Positions 9,194 through 18,913 of a stretch of 64,000 bases of DNA are shown here, piece by piece. Source of the stretch: Diaphorobacter limosus (lineage in GTDB: Bacteria > Pseudomonadota > Gammaproteobacteria > Burkholderiales > Burkholderiaceae_C); NCBI RefSeq assembly GCF_033100095.1, contig NZ_CP136921.1, positions 218,501 to 282,500 on the forward strand, written 5' to 3'. Numbering within the stretch: the stretch's first letter is position 1; each line of letters opens with the position of its first letter. The position numbers and the translations under genes are program-made. The notes below the pieces were generated by a model. That model was not told the origin of the DNA. It was given only the letters and a program-made list of their open reading frames with translations, and searched no databases.

Positions 9194-10282
9194 TCAGCCC
9201 TTGGTGATCGTCGCCGCGATGGCCTTGCCCACCTGCTGGGTGCTGGCCTGGCCGCCCAGGTCGGGCGTGCGCGGCCCGCTCTTGATGACCTGCTCGATCG
9301 CGGCCACGATGGCATCGTGCGCGGCGCGGCCCGCGCCCTGGCCTTGCGTCAAAAAGTCCAGCATCAGCGCGCCCGACCAGATCATGGCGATGGGGTTGGC
9401 GATGTTCTTGCCGCAGATGTCGGGCGCCGAGCCGTGCACGGGCTCGAACAGGCTGGGGAAGCTGCGCTCGGGGTTCAGGTTGGCGGACGGCGCCAGGCCA
9501 ATGGTGCCGGTGGTCGCCGGCCCCAGGTCGGAGAGGATGTCGCCAAACAGGTTGGTGGCCGCCACCACGTCAAAGCGCCCCGGCTGCAGCACAAAGCGCG
9601 CCGTGAGGATGTCGATGTGCTGTTTGTCCAGCGCCACCTCGGGGTAGTGCTTGGCCATGTCCTCGGCGCGCTGGTCCCACCAGGGCATGCTGATGGCGAT
9701 GCCGTTGCTTTTGGTGGCCAGCGTCACATGCTTCTTCGCCCGGCTTTGCGCCAGCTCAAAGGCGAACTTGAGCAGGCGGTTCGCGCCGTGGCGCGAATAG
9801 ACCGATTCCTGGATGACGATCTCGCGCTCGGTGCCCTCGTACATGATGCCGCCCAGCGAGGTGTACTCGCCCTCGGTGTTCTCGCGCACCACGTAATAGT
9901 CGATGTCGCCGGGTTTGCGGCCGGCCAGCGGGCAGGGCACGCCTTCGAACAGGCGCACCGGACGCAGGTTGATGTACTGGTCGAACTCGCGGCGGAACTT
10001 CAGCAGCGAACCCCACAGCGACACATGGTCCGGCACGGTGGCCGGCCAGCCCACGGCGCCGTAGTAGATGGCGTCCATGCCTTGTAGGTGCGCCTTCCAG
10101 TCGTCGGGCATCATCTTTCCGTGGGCCGCGTAGTAGTCGCAATGCGCCCAGTCGAAGTGGTGGAATTCGAGCGACAGGCCAAAGCGTTGGGCGGCGGCCT
10201 CGACGGCGCGCAGGCCTTCGGGCATGACTTCTTTGCCAATGCCGTCGCCGGGCAGGACGGCAATCTTGTAGGTGGTTTGCAT
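9194..10282 (-). CDS. dmlA: Tartrate dehydrogenase / D-malate dehydrogenase (decarboxylating)
   Basis: 362 residues from ATG 10282, with GGAG six bases upstream. It belongs to the isocitrate/isopropylmalate dehydrogenase superfamily; this branch oxidatively decarboxylates D-malate and acts on tartrate, using NAD and Mn/Mg. Motifs are [11 protein letters not shown] at the N-terminus, [19 protein letters not shown], and the NAD-binding region [19 protein letters not shown]. The divergent LysR-type gene 89 bp away is probably its regulator, as in E. coli dmlA-dmlR. Substrate preference between tartrate and D-malate cannot be told from sequence. Confidence 0.9.
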   Translation of the reverse strand: MQTTYKIAVLPGDGIGKEVMPEGLRAVEAAAQRFGLSLEFHHFDWAHCDYYAAHGKMMPDDWKAHLQGMDAIYYGAVGWPATVPDHVSLWGSLLKFRREFDQYINLRPVRLFEGVPCPLAGRKPGDIDYYVVRENTEGEYTSLGGIMYEGTEREIVIQESVYSRHGANRLLKFAFELAQSRAKKHVTLATKSNGIAISMPWWDQRAEDMAKHYPEVALDKQHIDILTARFVLQPGRFDVVAATNLFGDILSDLGPATTGTIGLAPSANLNPERSFPSLFEPVHGSAPDICGKNIANPIAMIWSGALMLDFLTQGQGAGRAAHDAIVAAIEQVIKSGPRTPDLGGQASTQQVGKAIAATITKG

Positions 10283-10334
10283 GGGGTGCTCCAAGGGGTG
10301 ATGGGCGCCATTGTTCACTGATCACGAGGTTCAT

Positions 10335-10362
10335 ACAATGAGCCATTTCGTGGTTTCATTGT
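10335..10362. promoter_or_regulatory. Candidate LysR-type operator between dmlA and the LysR gene
   Basis: An exact inverted repeat, ACAATGA (10335-10341) and TCATTGT (10356-10362), lies in the 89-bp divergent region just before the LysR gene start. Each half fits the T-N11-A flavour of LysR binding sites, and two GTTCAC copies flank it. Role is inferred from position and symmetry. Confidence 0.5.
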
Positions 10363-10371
10363 TCACACATC

Positions 10372-11274
10372 GTGCAGAAAATACCACCCACCGACGATTT
10401 GCGCGTGTTCTGCACCGTGGTGCGCAAGGCCGGCTTTGCCGCCGCCGCGCAGGAGCTGGGAGCCTCGCCCGCCTATGTCAGCAAGCGCATCCGCCTGCTG
10501 GAGCAGGAACTGGGCGTACCGCTCTTGCACCGCACCACGCGCCGCGTAGTGGTCACCGACCAGGGCGAGCGCGTGTTCCACTGGGCGCAGCGCATCCTGG
10601 ACGACATGGATCAGCTGCTGCAGGAGGTAGCGGTCACGCGCTGCGAGCCGCGTGGCCTGCTGCGCGTCTCCAGCAGCTTCGGCTTTGGCCGCAACGTGGT
10701 GGCGTCGGCGCTGTCGCGCCTGGTGCGCCAGCACCCGGGTCTGCAGGTGCGGCTGGAGGTGTTCGACCGGCTGGTGGACGTGGCGGCCGAGGGCTTTGAC
10801 CTGGACGTGCGCGTGGGCGACGAGATCGCGCCGCACTTGATCGCGCGGCGCCTGGCCGACAACCACCGCGTGCTCTGCGCCGCGCCCAGCTACCTGGCGC
10901 GCCGCGGCACGCCGCGCACCCCGGCCGAGCTGCCCGCGCACGACTGCCTGGTGATCAAGGAGCGCGACCACCCGTTCGGCGTCTGGCGCCTGCGCGCGGG
11001 TGCGCAGGAGCAGTCGCTGAAGGTAACGGGCCCGCTGTCGGCCAACAACGGCGAGATGGTGGTGCAGTGGGCCGTCGATGGCTGCGGCATCGCGCTGCGT
11101 TCGCGCTGGGATGTGCAGCAGCACCTGCATGCGGGGCGCCTGGTGCAGCTGCTGCCCGAGTGGCGTCAGGAGGCCAACGTGTGGGCCGTCTACCCCACGC
11201 GGCTGCAGCTGTCGGCCAAGGTGCGCGTGTGCGTGGAGTTTCTGCAGGCGTACTTCCGGCAGGAATGGGGGTGA
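10372..11274 (+). CDS. dmlR: LysR-family transcriptional regulator, DmlR-like
   Basis: 300 residues with a GTG start at 10372. The N-terminal winged helix-turn-helix (about residues 8-65) includes FAAAAQELGASPAYVSKRI and LLHRTTRRVVVTDQG. The C-terminal substrate-binding domain begins with RGLLRVSSSFGFGRN. It sits divergently from the dmlA-type dehydrogenase, so activation of that gene by malate or tartrate is likely. The start lies 10 bp after the right arm of an inverted repeat, consistent with autoregulation. Confidence 0.88.
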   Translation: MQKIPPTDDLRVFCTVVRKAGFAAAAQELGASPAYVSKRIRLLEQELGVPLLHRTTRRVVVTDQGERVFHWAQRILDDMDQLLQEVAVTRCEPRGLLRVSSSFGFGRNVVASALSRLVRQHPGLQVRLEVFDRLVDVAAEGFDLDVRVGDEIAPHLIARRLADNHRVLCAAPSYLARRGTPRTPAELPAHDCLVIKERDHPFGVWRLRAGAQEQSLKVTGPLSANNGEMVVQWAVDGCGIALRSRWDVQQHLHAGRLVQLLPEWRQEANVWAVYPTRLQLSAKVRVCVEFLQAYFRQEWG

Positions 11275-11295
11275 TTGCGGGGTGCCCGCTGTGCA

Positions 11296-12207
11296 CTACA
11301 GGTCGAAATCGCCCGCGGCTTCTGGCTGGTAAAGCACTTTCTCAATCGAAATGCGGCGCGTGCGGTTCGGAATCCGCCAGTCGAAGGCGTCACCCTCCTT
11401 GTAGCCCAGGATGGCGGTGCCGATGTCGGAGTAAACCGACAGCTTTCCGGCACTGTCGTCGGCGTCCTGTGGGTAGACCAGGGCCACCTCCACTTTCTCG
11501 TCGTCCAGATGCAGCAAGGCCCTGGAGTTCATCGTGACCACATTGCGCGCCACTTGCCGGGCATCGACGACGATGGCGCGTTCGATCTCGTGTTCCAGAT
11601 CGACCACATGCGCGTCCAGCTCCAGCGCCACCAGGTCCCGCAGCCGCGCCTGGTCGACTTCGGTGATGTGGATCTGGCAGGAGTCGCCCATGGTGCCTGC
11701 GCGCAAGTGCTGGAGATAGTGCGCCGAGGTCATGGCATAGGACTTCAGTGTGGGCGTTGCGCCGTCAGGCAGAAATCCGCAGCGCTGAAAGGCCTTCAGC
11801 GAGCGCGTGTTGTCGGCGTGGATCTTGGCGACAAGCCTCTCGGCGCGCATGTCGAAGAAGGCCAGTTTCATGCCTTCGCGCAGGGCGCTGGCGCCAAGGT
11901 TTCGGCCCCAGTTGTCGCGGCTGCCGATGAGCAGGACGATCTCGCAGTCAGGCCCGTTCTTGACCAGGCGGACAAAGCCCACCGGCTGGTCATGCCGGTC
12001 GTAGGCCATGAAGAAGCGACCGCCCTGATTGAACAGATGGGTCAGGATCGGCAGCTGAACCCGGCCGATGACCTGTTCGATGAACCGCGAGACATGGCGC
12101 GAATCGCTCAAATAGCGGGTGACGCTCTCGTCCTCCAGCCAGTCCATCAAATGCAGCGCGTGTGCCCGCGTGATCTCCGGGCACAGAGAAATGAAAGGCT
12201 TGCTCAT
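11296..12207 (-). CDS. Two-domain protein: GNAT acetyltransferase fused to Rnk (nucleoside diphosphate kinase regulator) domain
   Basis: 303 residues from ATG 12207 (a TTG at 12228 would add seven). Residues about 10-160 look like a GNAT acetyltransferase: GFVRLVKN, IGSRDNWGRNLGASAL for acetyl-CoA binding, and DNTRSLKAFQRCGF. Residues about 170-303 match Rnk: the DVVTMNSRA-like VVTMNSRALL, LVYPQDADDSAGKLSVYSDIG, ILGYKEGD and the end YQPEAAGDFDL, close to Rnk's own C-terminus. Rnk is GreA/GreB-C related and influences NDP kinase and RNA polymerase. The joined arrangement suggests that acetylation and transcription or nucleotide control are linked. Targets are unknown. Confidence 0.82.
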   Translation of the reverse strand: MSKPFISLCPEITRAHALHLMDWLEDESVTRYLSDSRHVSRFIEQVIGRVQLPILTHLFNQGGRFFMAYDRHDQPVGFVRLVKNGPDCEIVLLIGSRDNWGRNLGASALREGMKLAFFDMRAERLVAKIHADNTRSLKAFQRCGFLPDGATPTLKSYAMTSAHYLQHLRAGTMGDSCQIHITEVDQARLRDLVALELDAHVVDLEHEIERAIVVDARQVARNVVTMNSRALLHLDDEKVEVALVYPQDADDSAGKLSVYSDIGTAILGYKEGDAFDWRIPNRTRRISIEKVLYQPEAAGDFDL

Positions 12208-12350
12208 CTTCACCACGGTTGGTTGCAAGAATGAAAGCCTTTCATGGCCGTGGCTATGACGGTTCTTTCGACAGGGCGGCCATCTTAGTGCAGTGCGCGC
12301 GAGCGGGGCGTGATGCCGTGCAGTAGCCGCATGGGGCGTGCCGTTGTTCC

Positions 12351-12409
12351 AAAAAAAAATAGCTTCAAACGCTTGTTTATCAAGCGCTTGAGGCTATTAA
12401 AATAATAGT
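12351..12409. repeat. Comamonadaceae-type dyad repeat (clearest copy)
   Basis: AAAATAGCTTCAAACGCTTG, then TTTATCAAGCGCTTGAGG and CTATTAAAATAATAG. The core CAAACGCTTG...CAAGCGCTTGAGG can form a hairpin with outer TAGCT/AGGCTA arms. It lies in the 207-bp gap between the GNAT-Rnk gene and yqeY. Confidence 0.8.
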
Positions 12410-12435
12410 AACTGGGGCTAAGGCCGAATCGATGC

Positions 12436-12897
12436 TCAACCCGCCAGCGCGGCCTTCACGGCGCTGGATACCTGGCCCATCTCGGCCTTGCCGGCCAGGC
12501 GGGTCTTGACCACGCCCATGACCTTGCCCATGTCGCCTGGGCCTGCCTGGCGTCCGAGTTCCGCGCCCAGTTCGGCGACGATGGCCTTGACCGCGTCGAG
12601 GATCTCGGCCTCGGACATGCGCGCCGGCAGGTAGGCCTGCAGCACGGCCATTTCGGCCTTTTCCTTGTCGGCCAGATCCTGGCGGCCCGCGCCCTCAAAC
12701 GCCGTGATGCTGTCCTTGCGCTGCTTGATGAGCTTGTCCACGATGGCGACGATGGCGGCATCGTCCAGAGTGATGCGCTCGTCCACCTCCTTTTGCTTCA
12801 TGGCCGCCTGCAGCAGGCGGATGGTGCCCAGGCGCTCGCTGTCCTTGGCGCGCATGGCGGTTTTCATGTCTTCGGTGATCTGGTCTTTGAGGCTCAT
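12436..12897 (-). CDS. yqeY: GatB/YqeY domain-containing protein
   Basis: 153 residues, start ATG 12897 (MSLKDQITED). It resembles the tail domain of the GatB subunit of tRNA-dependent amidotransferase: MRAKDSERLGTIRLLQAAMKQ, a KQRKDSI segment, AYLPARMSEAEI and the closing GKVMGVVKTRLAGKAEM. It follows rpsU on the same strand, the arrangement seen across proteobacteria. A terminator hairpin separates them, so expression should be lower than rpsU. Molecular function is not established. Confidence 0.9.
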   Translation of the reverse strand: MSLKDQITEDMKTAMRAKDSERLGTIRLLQAAMKQKEVDERITLDDAAIVAIVDKLIKQRKDSITAFEGAGRQDLADKEKAEMAVLQAYLPARMSEAEILDAVKAIVAELGAELGRQAGPGDMGKVMGVVKTRLAGKAEMGQVSSAVKAALAG

Positions 12898-12922
12898 GGG
12901 GTTTCTCCAAGTCAAAAAAGCA

Positions 12923-12956
12923 AAAACCCGCGCTTGGCGTCCCTAGCGCGGGTTTT
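12923..12956 (-). terminator. Rho-independent terminator between rpsU and yqeY
   Basis: A perfect 12-bp stem (AAAACCCGCGCT / AGCGCGGGTTTT) with a 10-base loop. Read on the minus strand it is followed by TTTTTGCTTTTTTG. It lies 30 bp after the rpsU stop and before the yqeY start, so it probably attenuates read-through. Confidence 0.85.
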
Positions 12957-12986
12957 GTGGGCGTCAGTAAAAACGCCGGGCTGTGC

Positions 12987-13199
12987 TTAGTACAGCTTCT
13001 TGGGCAGCTGCATGCTGCGCACGCGCTTGTAGTGGCGCTTGACGGCGGCGGCCTTCTTGCGCTTGCGCTCGGCGGTGGGCTTTTCGTAGAACTCGCGGGC
13101 ACGCAGGTCGGTCAGCAGGCCCAGCTTCTCGATGGTGCGCTTGAAGCGGCGCAGGGCAACGTCAAAAGGCTCGTTTTCTTTAACGCGAATGGTGGTCAT
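12987..13199 (-). CDS. rpsU: 30S ribosomal protein S21
   Basis: 70 residues, highly basic, beginning [21 protein letters not shown] and ending [10 protein letters not shown]. It binds the 30S platform near the 16S 3' end and aids initiation. Length and sequence are typical of betaproteobacterial S21. A good sigma-70 promoter lies at 13328-13355. Unlike E. coli there is no dnaG-rpoD downstream, only yqeY. Confidence 0.96.
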
Positions 13200-13327
13200 T
13201 AGCTAAGGTGTTTCCAAAATATGCCCACAGAGGGTAGCCAGGAAGATCGGGCCGGGCTGCCATGTGCGGCGGGTTCCCCGTCTTGTAACTAGTATCCGGC
13301 CGACGGGGTTTGCCAGCAAAGCCAAGC

Positions 13328-13355
13328 ATTATAGCGATAAGCCGCATGCGAGCAA
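13328..13355 (-). promoter_or_regulatory. Sigma-70 promoter of rpsU
   Basis: On the minus strand TTGCTC (-35, 13355-13350) and TATAAT (-10, 13333-13328) are separated by 16 bp, about 130 bp upstream of rpsU. A perfect -10 and sensible position make this the likely rpsU(-yqeY) promoter. Confidence 0.7.
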
Positions 13356-13440
13356 GGCTATGCGCGCCGCAAGCCGGCGGGTGGGGGTTGAAAGGCGACA
13401 ATAGCCCTGGCGCGCATACAGGGACAGCCTGGCGCTTTGC

Positions 13441-13471
13441 TGAATCTGCAAAAGATTCATACCATATGAAT
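13441..13471. promoter_or_regulatory. Overlapping dyads upstream of sufB (candidate operator)
   Basis: TGAATCT-GCAAA-AGATTCA (13441-13459) overlaps ATTCAT-ACCAT-ATGAAT (13455-13471). Both are exact inverted repeats just upstream of sufB, in an AT-rich patch. They are candidates for binding by an iron- or redox-responsive repressor; no regulator gene is adjacent. Confidence 0.45.
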
Positions 13472-13488
13472 GTTTAAACGCTCATCGA

Positions 13489-14973
<1,485 letters not shown>

Positions 14974-14979
14974 TATTCA

Positions 14980-15035
14980 GATAAAAACGGGCTGTAGCGC
15001 TTATGTATAAAGCGCGAGAAGCTATCAAAATAATA
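14980..15035. repeat. Comamonadaceae-type dyad repeat between sufB and sufC
   Basis: GATAAAAACGGGCTGTAGCG, CTTATGTATAAAGCGCGAGA and AGCTATCAAAATAATAG. It fills the sufB-sufC gap, so its hairpin would be within the suf messenger and could alter stability or processing. Confidence 0.75.
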
Positions 15036-15044
15036 GGAACCCAC

Positions 15045-15815
15045 ATGACACACACCCCACCCCTGCTGCAAGTGCGCGACCTGCGCGTGAACATTGGCGA
15101 GCGCACCGTGCTGCATTCCGTATCGCTGGACGTGCAGCCCGGCCAGCTCGTCGTGCTGATGGGCGCCAACGGCAGCGGCAAGAGCACGCTGGGCATGGCC
15201 CTGGCCGGCCATCCGCACTACCAGGTGCAGGGCGGTCAGGCGCTGCTGGCGGGGCAGGATCTGCTGGCGCTGCCGGCGCATGAGCGCGCGCGCTCCGGGC
15301 TGTTTTTGTCCTTCCAGTCGCCGCCCGATGTGCCGGGCGTGAAGAACAACCTGTTCATCCGCACCGCGCTGAATGCCCAGCACGAGGCGCGTGGCCAGGA
15401 GCCGCTGGATGCCTTCGACTTCCTCTCCAGCGCCAAGAAGGCCGCCAAGGATCTGGGCCTGCCCGAAGCCATGCTGGGCCGCCCGGTCAACGAGGGCTTC
15501 TCCGGCGGTGAGCGTAAGCGCAACGAGCTATTGCAGCTGTCGCTCTTGAAGCCGCGCCTGGCGCTGCTCGACGAGATCGACTCGGGCATGGACGTGGACG
15601 GCGTGCGCGCCGTCGTCGCCCTGGTGCAAAAGCTGCGCGCCGAGGGCACGGCCTTCATCGTCATCTCGCACTACCTGCAGATGATCGAATCCCTGGAGCC
15701 CGATGCCGTGCTGCGCCTGCACCAGGGCTGCATTGCCGAGACCGGCGACCTGGAGCTGGCGCGCGAGATCGCGCGTACCGGCTTTGCGCGCGCGCCGCAG
15801 GCCGTGGAGGCATGA
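15045..15815 (+). CDS. sufC: SUF complex ATPase SufC
   Basis: 256 residues from ATG 15045 (AGGAA upstream). Cytosolic ABC-type ATPase that drives SufB-SufD conformational change. Walker A is GANGSGKST, the signature is SGGERKRNEL, and Walker B is LALLDEIDSGMDVDG, in the SufC variant of these motifs. Its end overlaps the sufD start by 4 bp. Confidence 0.96.
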   Translation: MTHTPPLLQVRDLRVNIGERTVLHSVSLDVQPGQLVVLMGANGSGKSTLGMALAGHPHYQVQGGQALLAGQDLLALPAHERARSGLFLSFQSPPDVPGVKNNLFIRTALNAQHEARGQEPLDAFDFLSSAKKAAKDLGLPEAMLGRPVNEGFSGGERKRNELLQLSLLKPRLALLDEIDSGMDVDGVRAVVALVQKLRAEGTAFIVISHYLQMIESLEPDAVLRLHQGCIAETGDLELAREIARTGFARAPQAVEA

Positions 15816-17074
15816 TGGACAGCGCAAGAGCCGACATCCTGGCCGCGCGCCAGCACCTGCAGCAGCAGGGCTGGATCGCGCGCAAGAGCGAAGCCTTTCA
15901 CCACCTGCCGCCGCCGGCGCTGGACCAATGGCTGGGCGCGCAAGGCGAGAGCGGTTGCGAGATCCCGGCCCTGAGCGGCGCGGGCTGGACGCTGCACCCC
16001 CTGCATCGCCCGGACGGCAACCACGGCGCCAGCGGCATCCATGCGCGCTGGCTCGATGCCCACGACCCCGCCGAACGCAGCGAGCTGTTTGCCGGCCTGC
16101 CACGGCCGGGCAACACGGGCGTTGACGGCGAGGCCGCGCCCTTTGCCTGGGCGCACCGCGCGCTGTGCCGCCTGGGCCTGCGCCTGCGCATCAGCGCCAC
16201 GCCGGGCAAGGAGCGCGAACCCGTCTGGCTGGAGCTGCGCCACCAGCCGCGCGCCCAGGCCGAGGCGCCGCTGCTGGTGCTGGAGGTGGACCCTGGCGTG
16301 CATTGCGTGCTCATCGAAAGCCATGAGCGCGAGGTCGGCAGCTGCCAGCACGCGGTGGCGCAAAACCTGCACGCCCATATCCACCTGGGCGCCGGCGCGC
16401 AACTGCAGCACCTGCGCATCGCCGCGCCCGTGGCCGATGACAGCGTGGCGCACCACCTGCACATCAACGTTGCCGCCGGCGCGCAGTACGCGCAGGCGCT
16501 GGTCGCCACATCGGCCGGCTACCACCTGCAGCGCAGCCTGGTGCAGCTGCAGGGCAAGGGCGCGCAGGCGCACAGCGCGGCGCTGCTGCTGGCCGGCGCG
16601 CACAAGATAGACCACCAGAGCTACACCCGCATGCAGGCCGCGCACAGCGCCAGCACGGTGGAGACGCTGACGCTGGCCCAGGGCAAGGCCCATGCGGTGG
16701 CCAATGCCTACACCACCATCGCCGCCGGCGCCGACGAGGCCAACGTGCGCCAGCGCCTGGCGGGCGTGCCGCTGTCGGGCAACCCGCGCCTGATCCTGCG
16801 CCCGCACCTGGAGATATTGCACGACAACGTGCAGGCCGCGCATGGTGCCACCTGGGGCGCGCTGCCCGAGGACGCGCTGTTCTACGCCCGCCAGCGCGGC
16901 CTGGACGAGGCCAGCGCGCGCAGCCTGATCATCGAGGGCATGGCGCGCGCGCTGCTGCAGCGCTGCCTGGGCCAGGACGACGACGGCTTGCTGGCGCAGT
17001 GGCTGGGCGGCGGCTGGCTGGCGCGCGCCATAGCGGTGCAGCTGAAAGCCGATGTGGAGGTGCGGCATGGCTGA
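15812..17074 (+). CDS. sufD: Fe-S cluster assembly protein SufD
   Basis: 420 residues. SufD pairs with SufB and helps iron entry. The N-terminus is divergent, but the beta-helix C-terminal region is recognisable: HKIDHQSYTRM, AVANAYTTI, NPRLILRPHLEILHDNVQAAHGAT, GALPEDALFYARQRGLDEASAR. Start overlaps sufC and the end overlaps sufS, so it is translationally coupled. The composition is very GC- and Ala-rich like its neighbours. Confidence 0.93.
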   Translation: MMDSARADILAARQHLQQQGWIARKSEAFHHLPPPALDQWLGAQGESGCEIPALSGAGWTLHPLHRPDGNHGASGIHARWLDAHDPAERSELFAGLPRPGNTGVDGEAAPFAWAHRALCRLGLRLRISATPGKEREPVWLELRHQPRAQAEAPLLVLEVDPGVHCVLIESHEREVGSCQHAVAQNLHAHIHLGAGAQLQHLRIAAPVADDSVAHHLHINVAAGAQYAQALVATSAGYHLQRSLVQLQGKGAQAHSAALLLAGAHKIDHQSYTRMQAAHSASTVETLTLAQGKAHAVANAYTTIAAGADEANVRQRLAGVPLSGNPRLILRPHLEILHDNVQAAHGATWGALPEDALFYARQRGLDEASARSLIIEGMARALLQRCLGQDDDGLLAQWLGGGWLARAIAVQLKADVEVRHG

Positions 17075-18449
17075 CTCACTGGCTGAGCGTGTGGGTGTCG
17101 CCGGCCCTCACCCCCACCCTCTCCCAGGGGGAGAGGGGGTTGATACCGGCGCGGCCTCGCTCCCTCGCCCCGCTGGGGAGAGGGTAGGGGTGAGGGGCCA
17201 GCCAGGCGAGCAAGAGCAGCAAGACCTGAGCCGCCTGCGCGCCCAATTCCCCATCCTGGCCCAATCGATCCACGGCCACCCCCTGGCCTATCTGGACAAC
17301 GCCGCCACCACGCAAACCCCGCTGGCCGTGCAACAGGCCATGCAGCAGTTTGAACAGCGCGACCGCGCCAACATCCATCGCGGCGTGCACACCTTGAGCC
17401 AGCGCGCCACCGACGCTTTCGAGGCCGCGCGCGCCACGCTGAAGACCTTCGTCGGCGCCGGGTCGGCGCATGAGCTGGTCTTCACCAGCGGCACCACCGA
17501 GGCGCTGAACCTGGTCGCCCAGGGCCTGTGGGCCGCAGGGCCGGGCAAGGCCTGGCTGCAACCCGGCGACGAGATCATCGTCAGCGGCCTGGAGCACCAC
17601 GCCAACATCGTGCCCTGGCAGCAGGCAGCGCGCATGAGCGGGGCCGAGTTGGTCATCCTCAGGCCCGACGCCGAGGGCCGCATCCATACGCAGGATCTGC
17701 AGCGCCTGCTGGGCGCGCGCACCAGGGTGTTTGCCGTGACGGCCGGCGCCAATGCCACCGGCGAGCGCCCGCCCTACGAAGAAATGCTGGCCCTGGCGCG
17801 CCAGGCTGGCGCCCTGACGGTGCTGGACGCCGCCCAGGCCGTGGGCCACGCCATGCCCGCTCTGTCGGCCCTGGACTGCGACTTCATGGCCTTCTCTGGC
17901 CACAAGATGTACGGCCCCATGGGCACGGGCGCCTTGGTAGGCAAGCGCGAGGCGCTACAATTTTTATACCCATTGCGCCTGGGCGGCGACATGGTGGACT
18001 GGGTCAGCTACGAGGCAGCCGGCTACGCCCAGCTGCCCGCACGCCTGGAGGGCGGCACGCCCAACGTGGCCGGGGCCGTGGGTCTGGCGGCCGCCGCGCG
18101 CTTTATCGACGAGGTGGGGCGCACCGCCATCGACCAGCACCTGCATGCCCTGCGCGCGCAGGCGCTGGCCGGCTTGCAGGCAATAGATGGCATCAGCGTG
18201 CTGGCGCCGCATGCCACGCAGGCCTCGCTGGTGTCCTTTGTCTCGCACGACGTGCACCCGCACGACATCGGCACGCTGCTGGACGAGCGCGGCATCGCTG
18301 TGCGCACCGGCCACCACTGCGCCCAGCCGCTGCTGGATCACCTGGGCCTGGGGCCGACCACGCGCGCCTCGTTCGCGCTCTACAACACCAGCGACGAGGT
18401 CGATCGCTTCGTCGCCGCCGTGGCCCATGCCATCAAGGTTTTTCAATGA
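17067..18449 (+). CDS. sufS: Cysteine desulfurase SufS, with repeat-encoded N-terminal insertion
   Basis: 460 residues from the ATG inside the sufD end. PLP enzyme that removes sulfur from cysteine. The PLP-lysine motif FSGHKMYGPMGTGAL and the active-site cysteine in RTGHHCAQP are intact, and NAATTQTPLAV marks the start of the core. The first 55 or so residues exceed the usual SufS (about 405-415): residues about 13-45 are encoded by a REP-type palindrome (17105-17196) reading in frame as PHPHPLPGGEG...ERVGVRG. A shorter start downstream cannot be excluded, but no good one is visible. SufU downstream is the likely sulfur acceptor. Confidence 0.93.
   Translation: MADSLAERVGVAGPHPHPLPGGEGVDTGAASLPRPAGERVGVRGQPGEQEQQDLSRLRAQFPILAQSIHGHPLAYLDNAATTQTPLAVQQAMQQFEQRDRANIHRGVHTLSQRATDAFEAARATLKTFVGAGSAHELVFTSGTTEALNLVAQGLWAAGPGKAWLQPGDEIIVSGLEHHANIVPWQQAARMSGAELVILRPDAEGRIHTQDLQRLLGARTRVFAVTAGANATGERPPYEEMLALARQAGALTVLDAAQAVGHAMPALSALDCDFMAFSGHKMYGPMGTGALVGKREALQFLYPLRLGGDMVDWVSYEAAGYAQLPARLEGGTPNVAGAVGLAAAARFIDEVGRTAIDQHLHALRAQALAGLQAIDGISVLAPHATQASLVSFVSHDVHPHDIGTLLDERGIAVRTGHHCAQPLLDHLGLGPTTRASFALYNTSDEVDRFVAAVAHAIKVFQ
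17105..17196. repeat. REP-type palindromic repeat inside sufS coding sequence
   Basis: CCCTCACCCCCACCCTCTCC at the left pairs with GGGGAGAGGGTAGGGGTGAGG at the right, with an inner CCAGGGGGAGAGGG hairpin. The same family occurs at 20317-20407. It keeps the reading frame open. Confidence 0.8.
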
Positions 18450-18913
18450 GCAGTGCTGAAAACGATCTCTACCAGGAAGTGGTGCTGGAGCACAAGCGCG
18501 CCCCGCGCAACTTTGGGCAGCTGGCGCATGCCACGCACCAGGCCCAGGGCACCAACCCGTCGTGCGGCGACCGCGTGGCCGTGCAGTTGCAGATGGACGG
18601 CGACAGGGTGGCCGACATCCGCTTCACCGGCCAGGGCTGCGCCATCTGCATGGCATCGACCTCGATGATGACCGAGGCCGTCAAGGGCCGCGACGTGGAG
18701 CTGGCCAAGACCCTGCAGCAGCATTTCCGCGCCGTGCTCACGGGCGAGGAAGAACCCGAGGACGCGCCCCTGGGCAAGCTGGTCAGCCTGGCCGGCGTGC
18801 GCCAATACCCCAGCCGCATCAAATGCGCGCTGCTGGGCTGGCACGCGCTGATGCATGCCATTGCCGACAACGACGGCCAGGCGGTGAGCACCGAAGAGGA
18901 GGGCCAGCCATGA
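18446..18913 (+). CDS. sufU: SufU-type scaffold/sulfur-transfer protein
   Basis: 155 residues, ATG overlapping the sufS stop. SufU accepts sulfur from SufS through a zinc site. The zinc ligands seen in the Gram-positive proteins are present: Cys and Asp in NPSCGDRV, Cys in FTGQGCAIC, Cys in SRIKCALLGWH. The MASTSMMTEAVKG helix is also typical. It replaces SufE, which is absent. The next gene, sufT, overlaps its stop. Confidence 0.93.
   Translation: MSSAENDLYQEVVLEHKRAPRNFGQLAHATHQAQGTNPSCGDRVAVQLQMDGDRVADIRFTGQGCAICMASTSMMTEAVKGRDVELAKTLQQHFRAVLTGEEEPEDAPLGKLVSLAGVRQYPSRIKCALLGWHALMHAIADNDGQAVSTEEEGQP

Noticed and set aside
7767..9647. 626-codon plus-strand open frame
   Set aside because: Antisense shadow of glutathione reductase and the dmlA-type gene; no recognisable domain.
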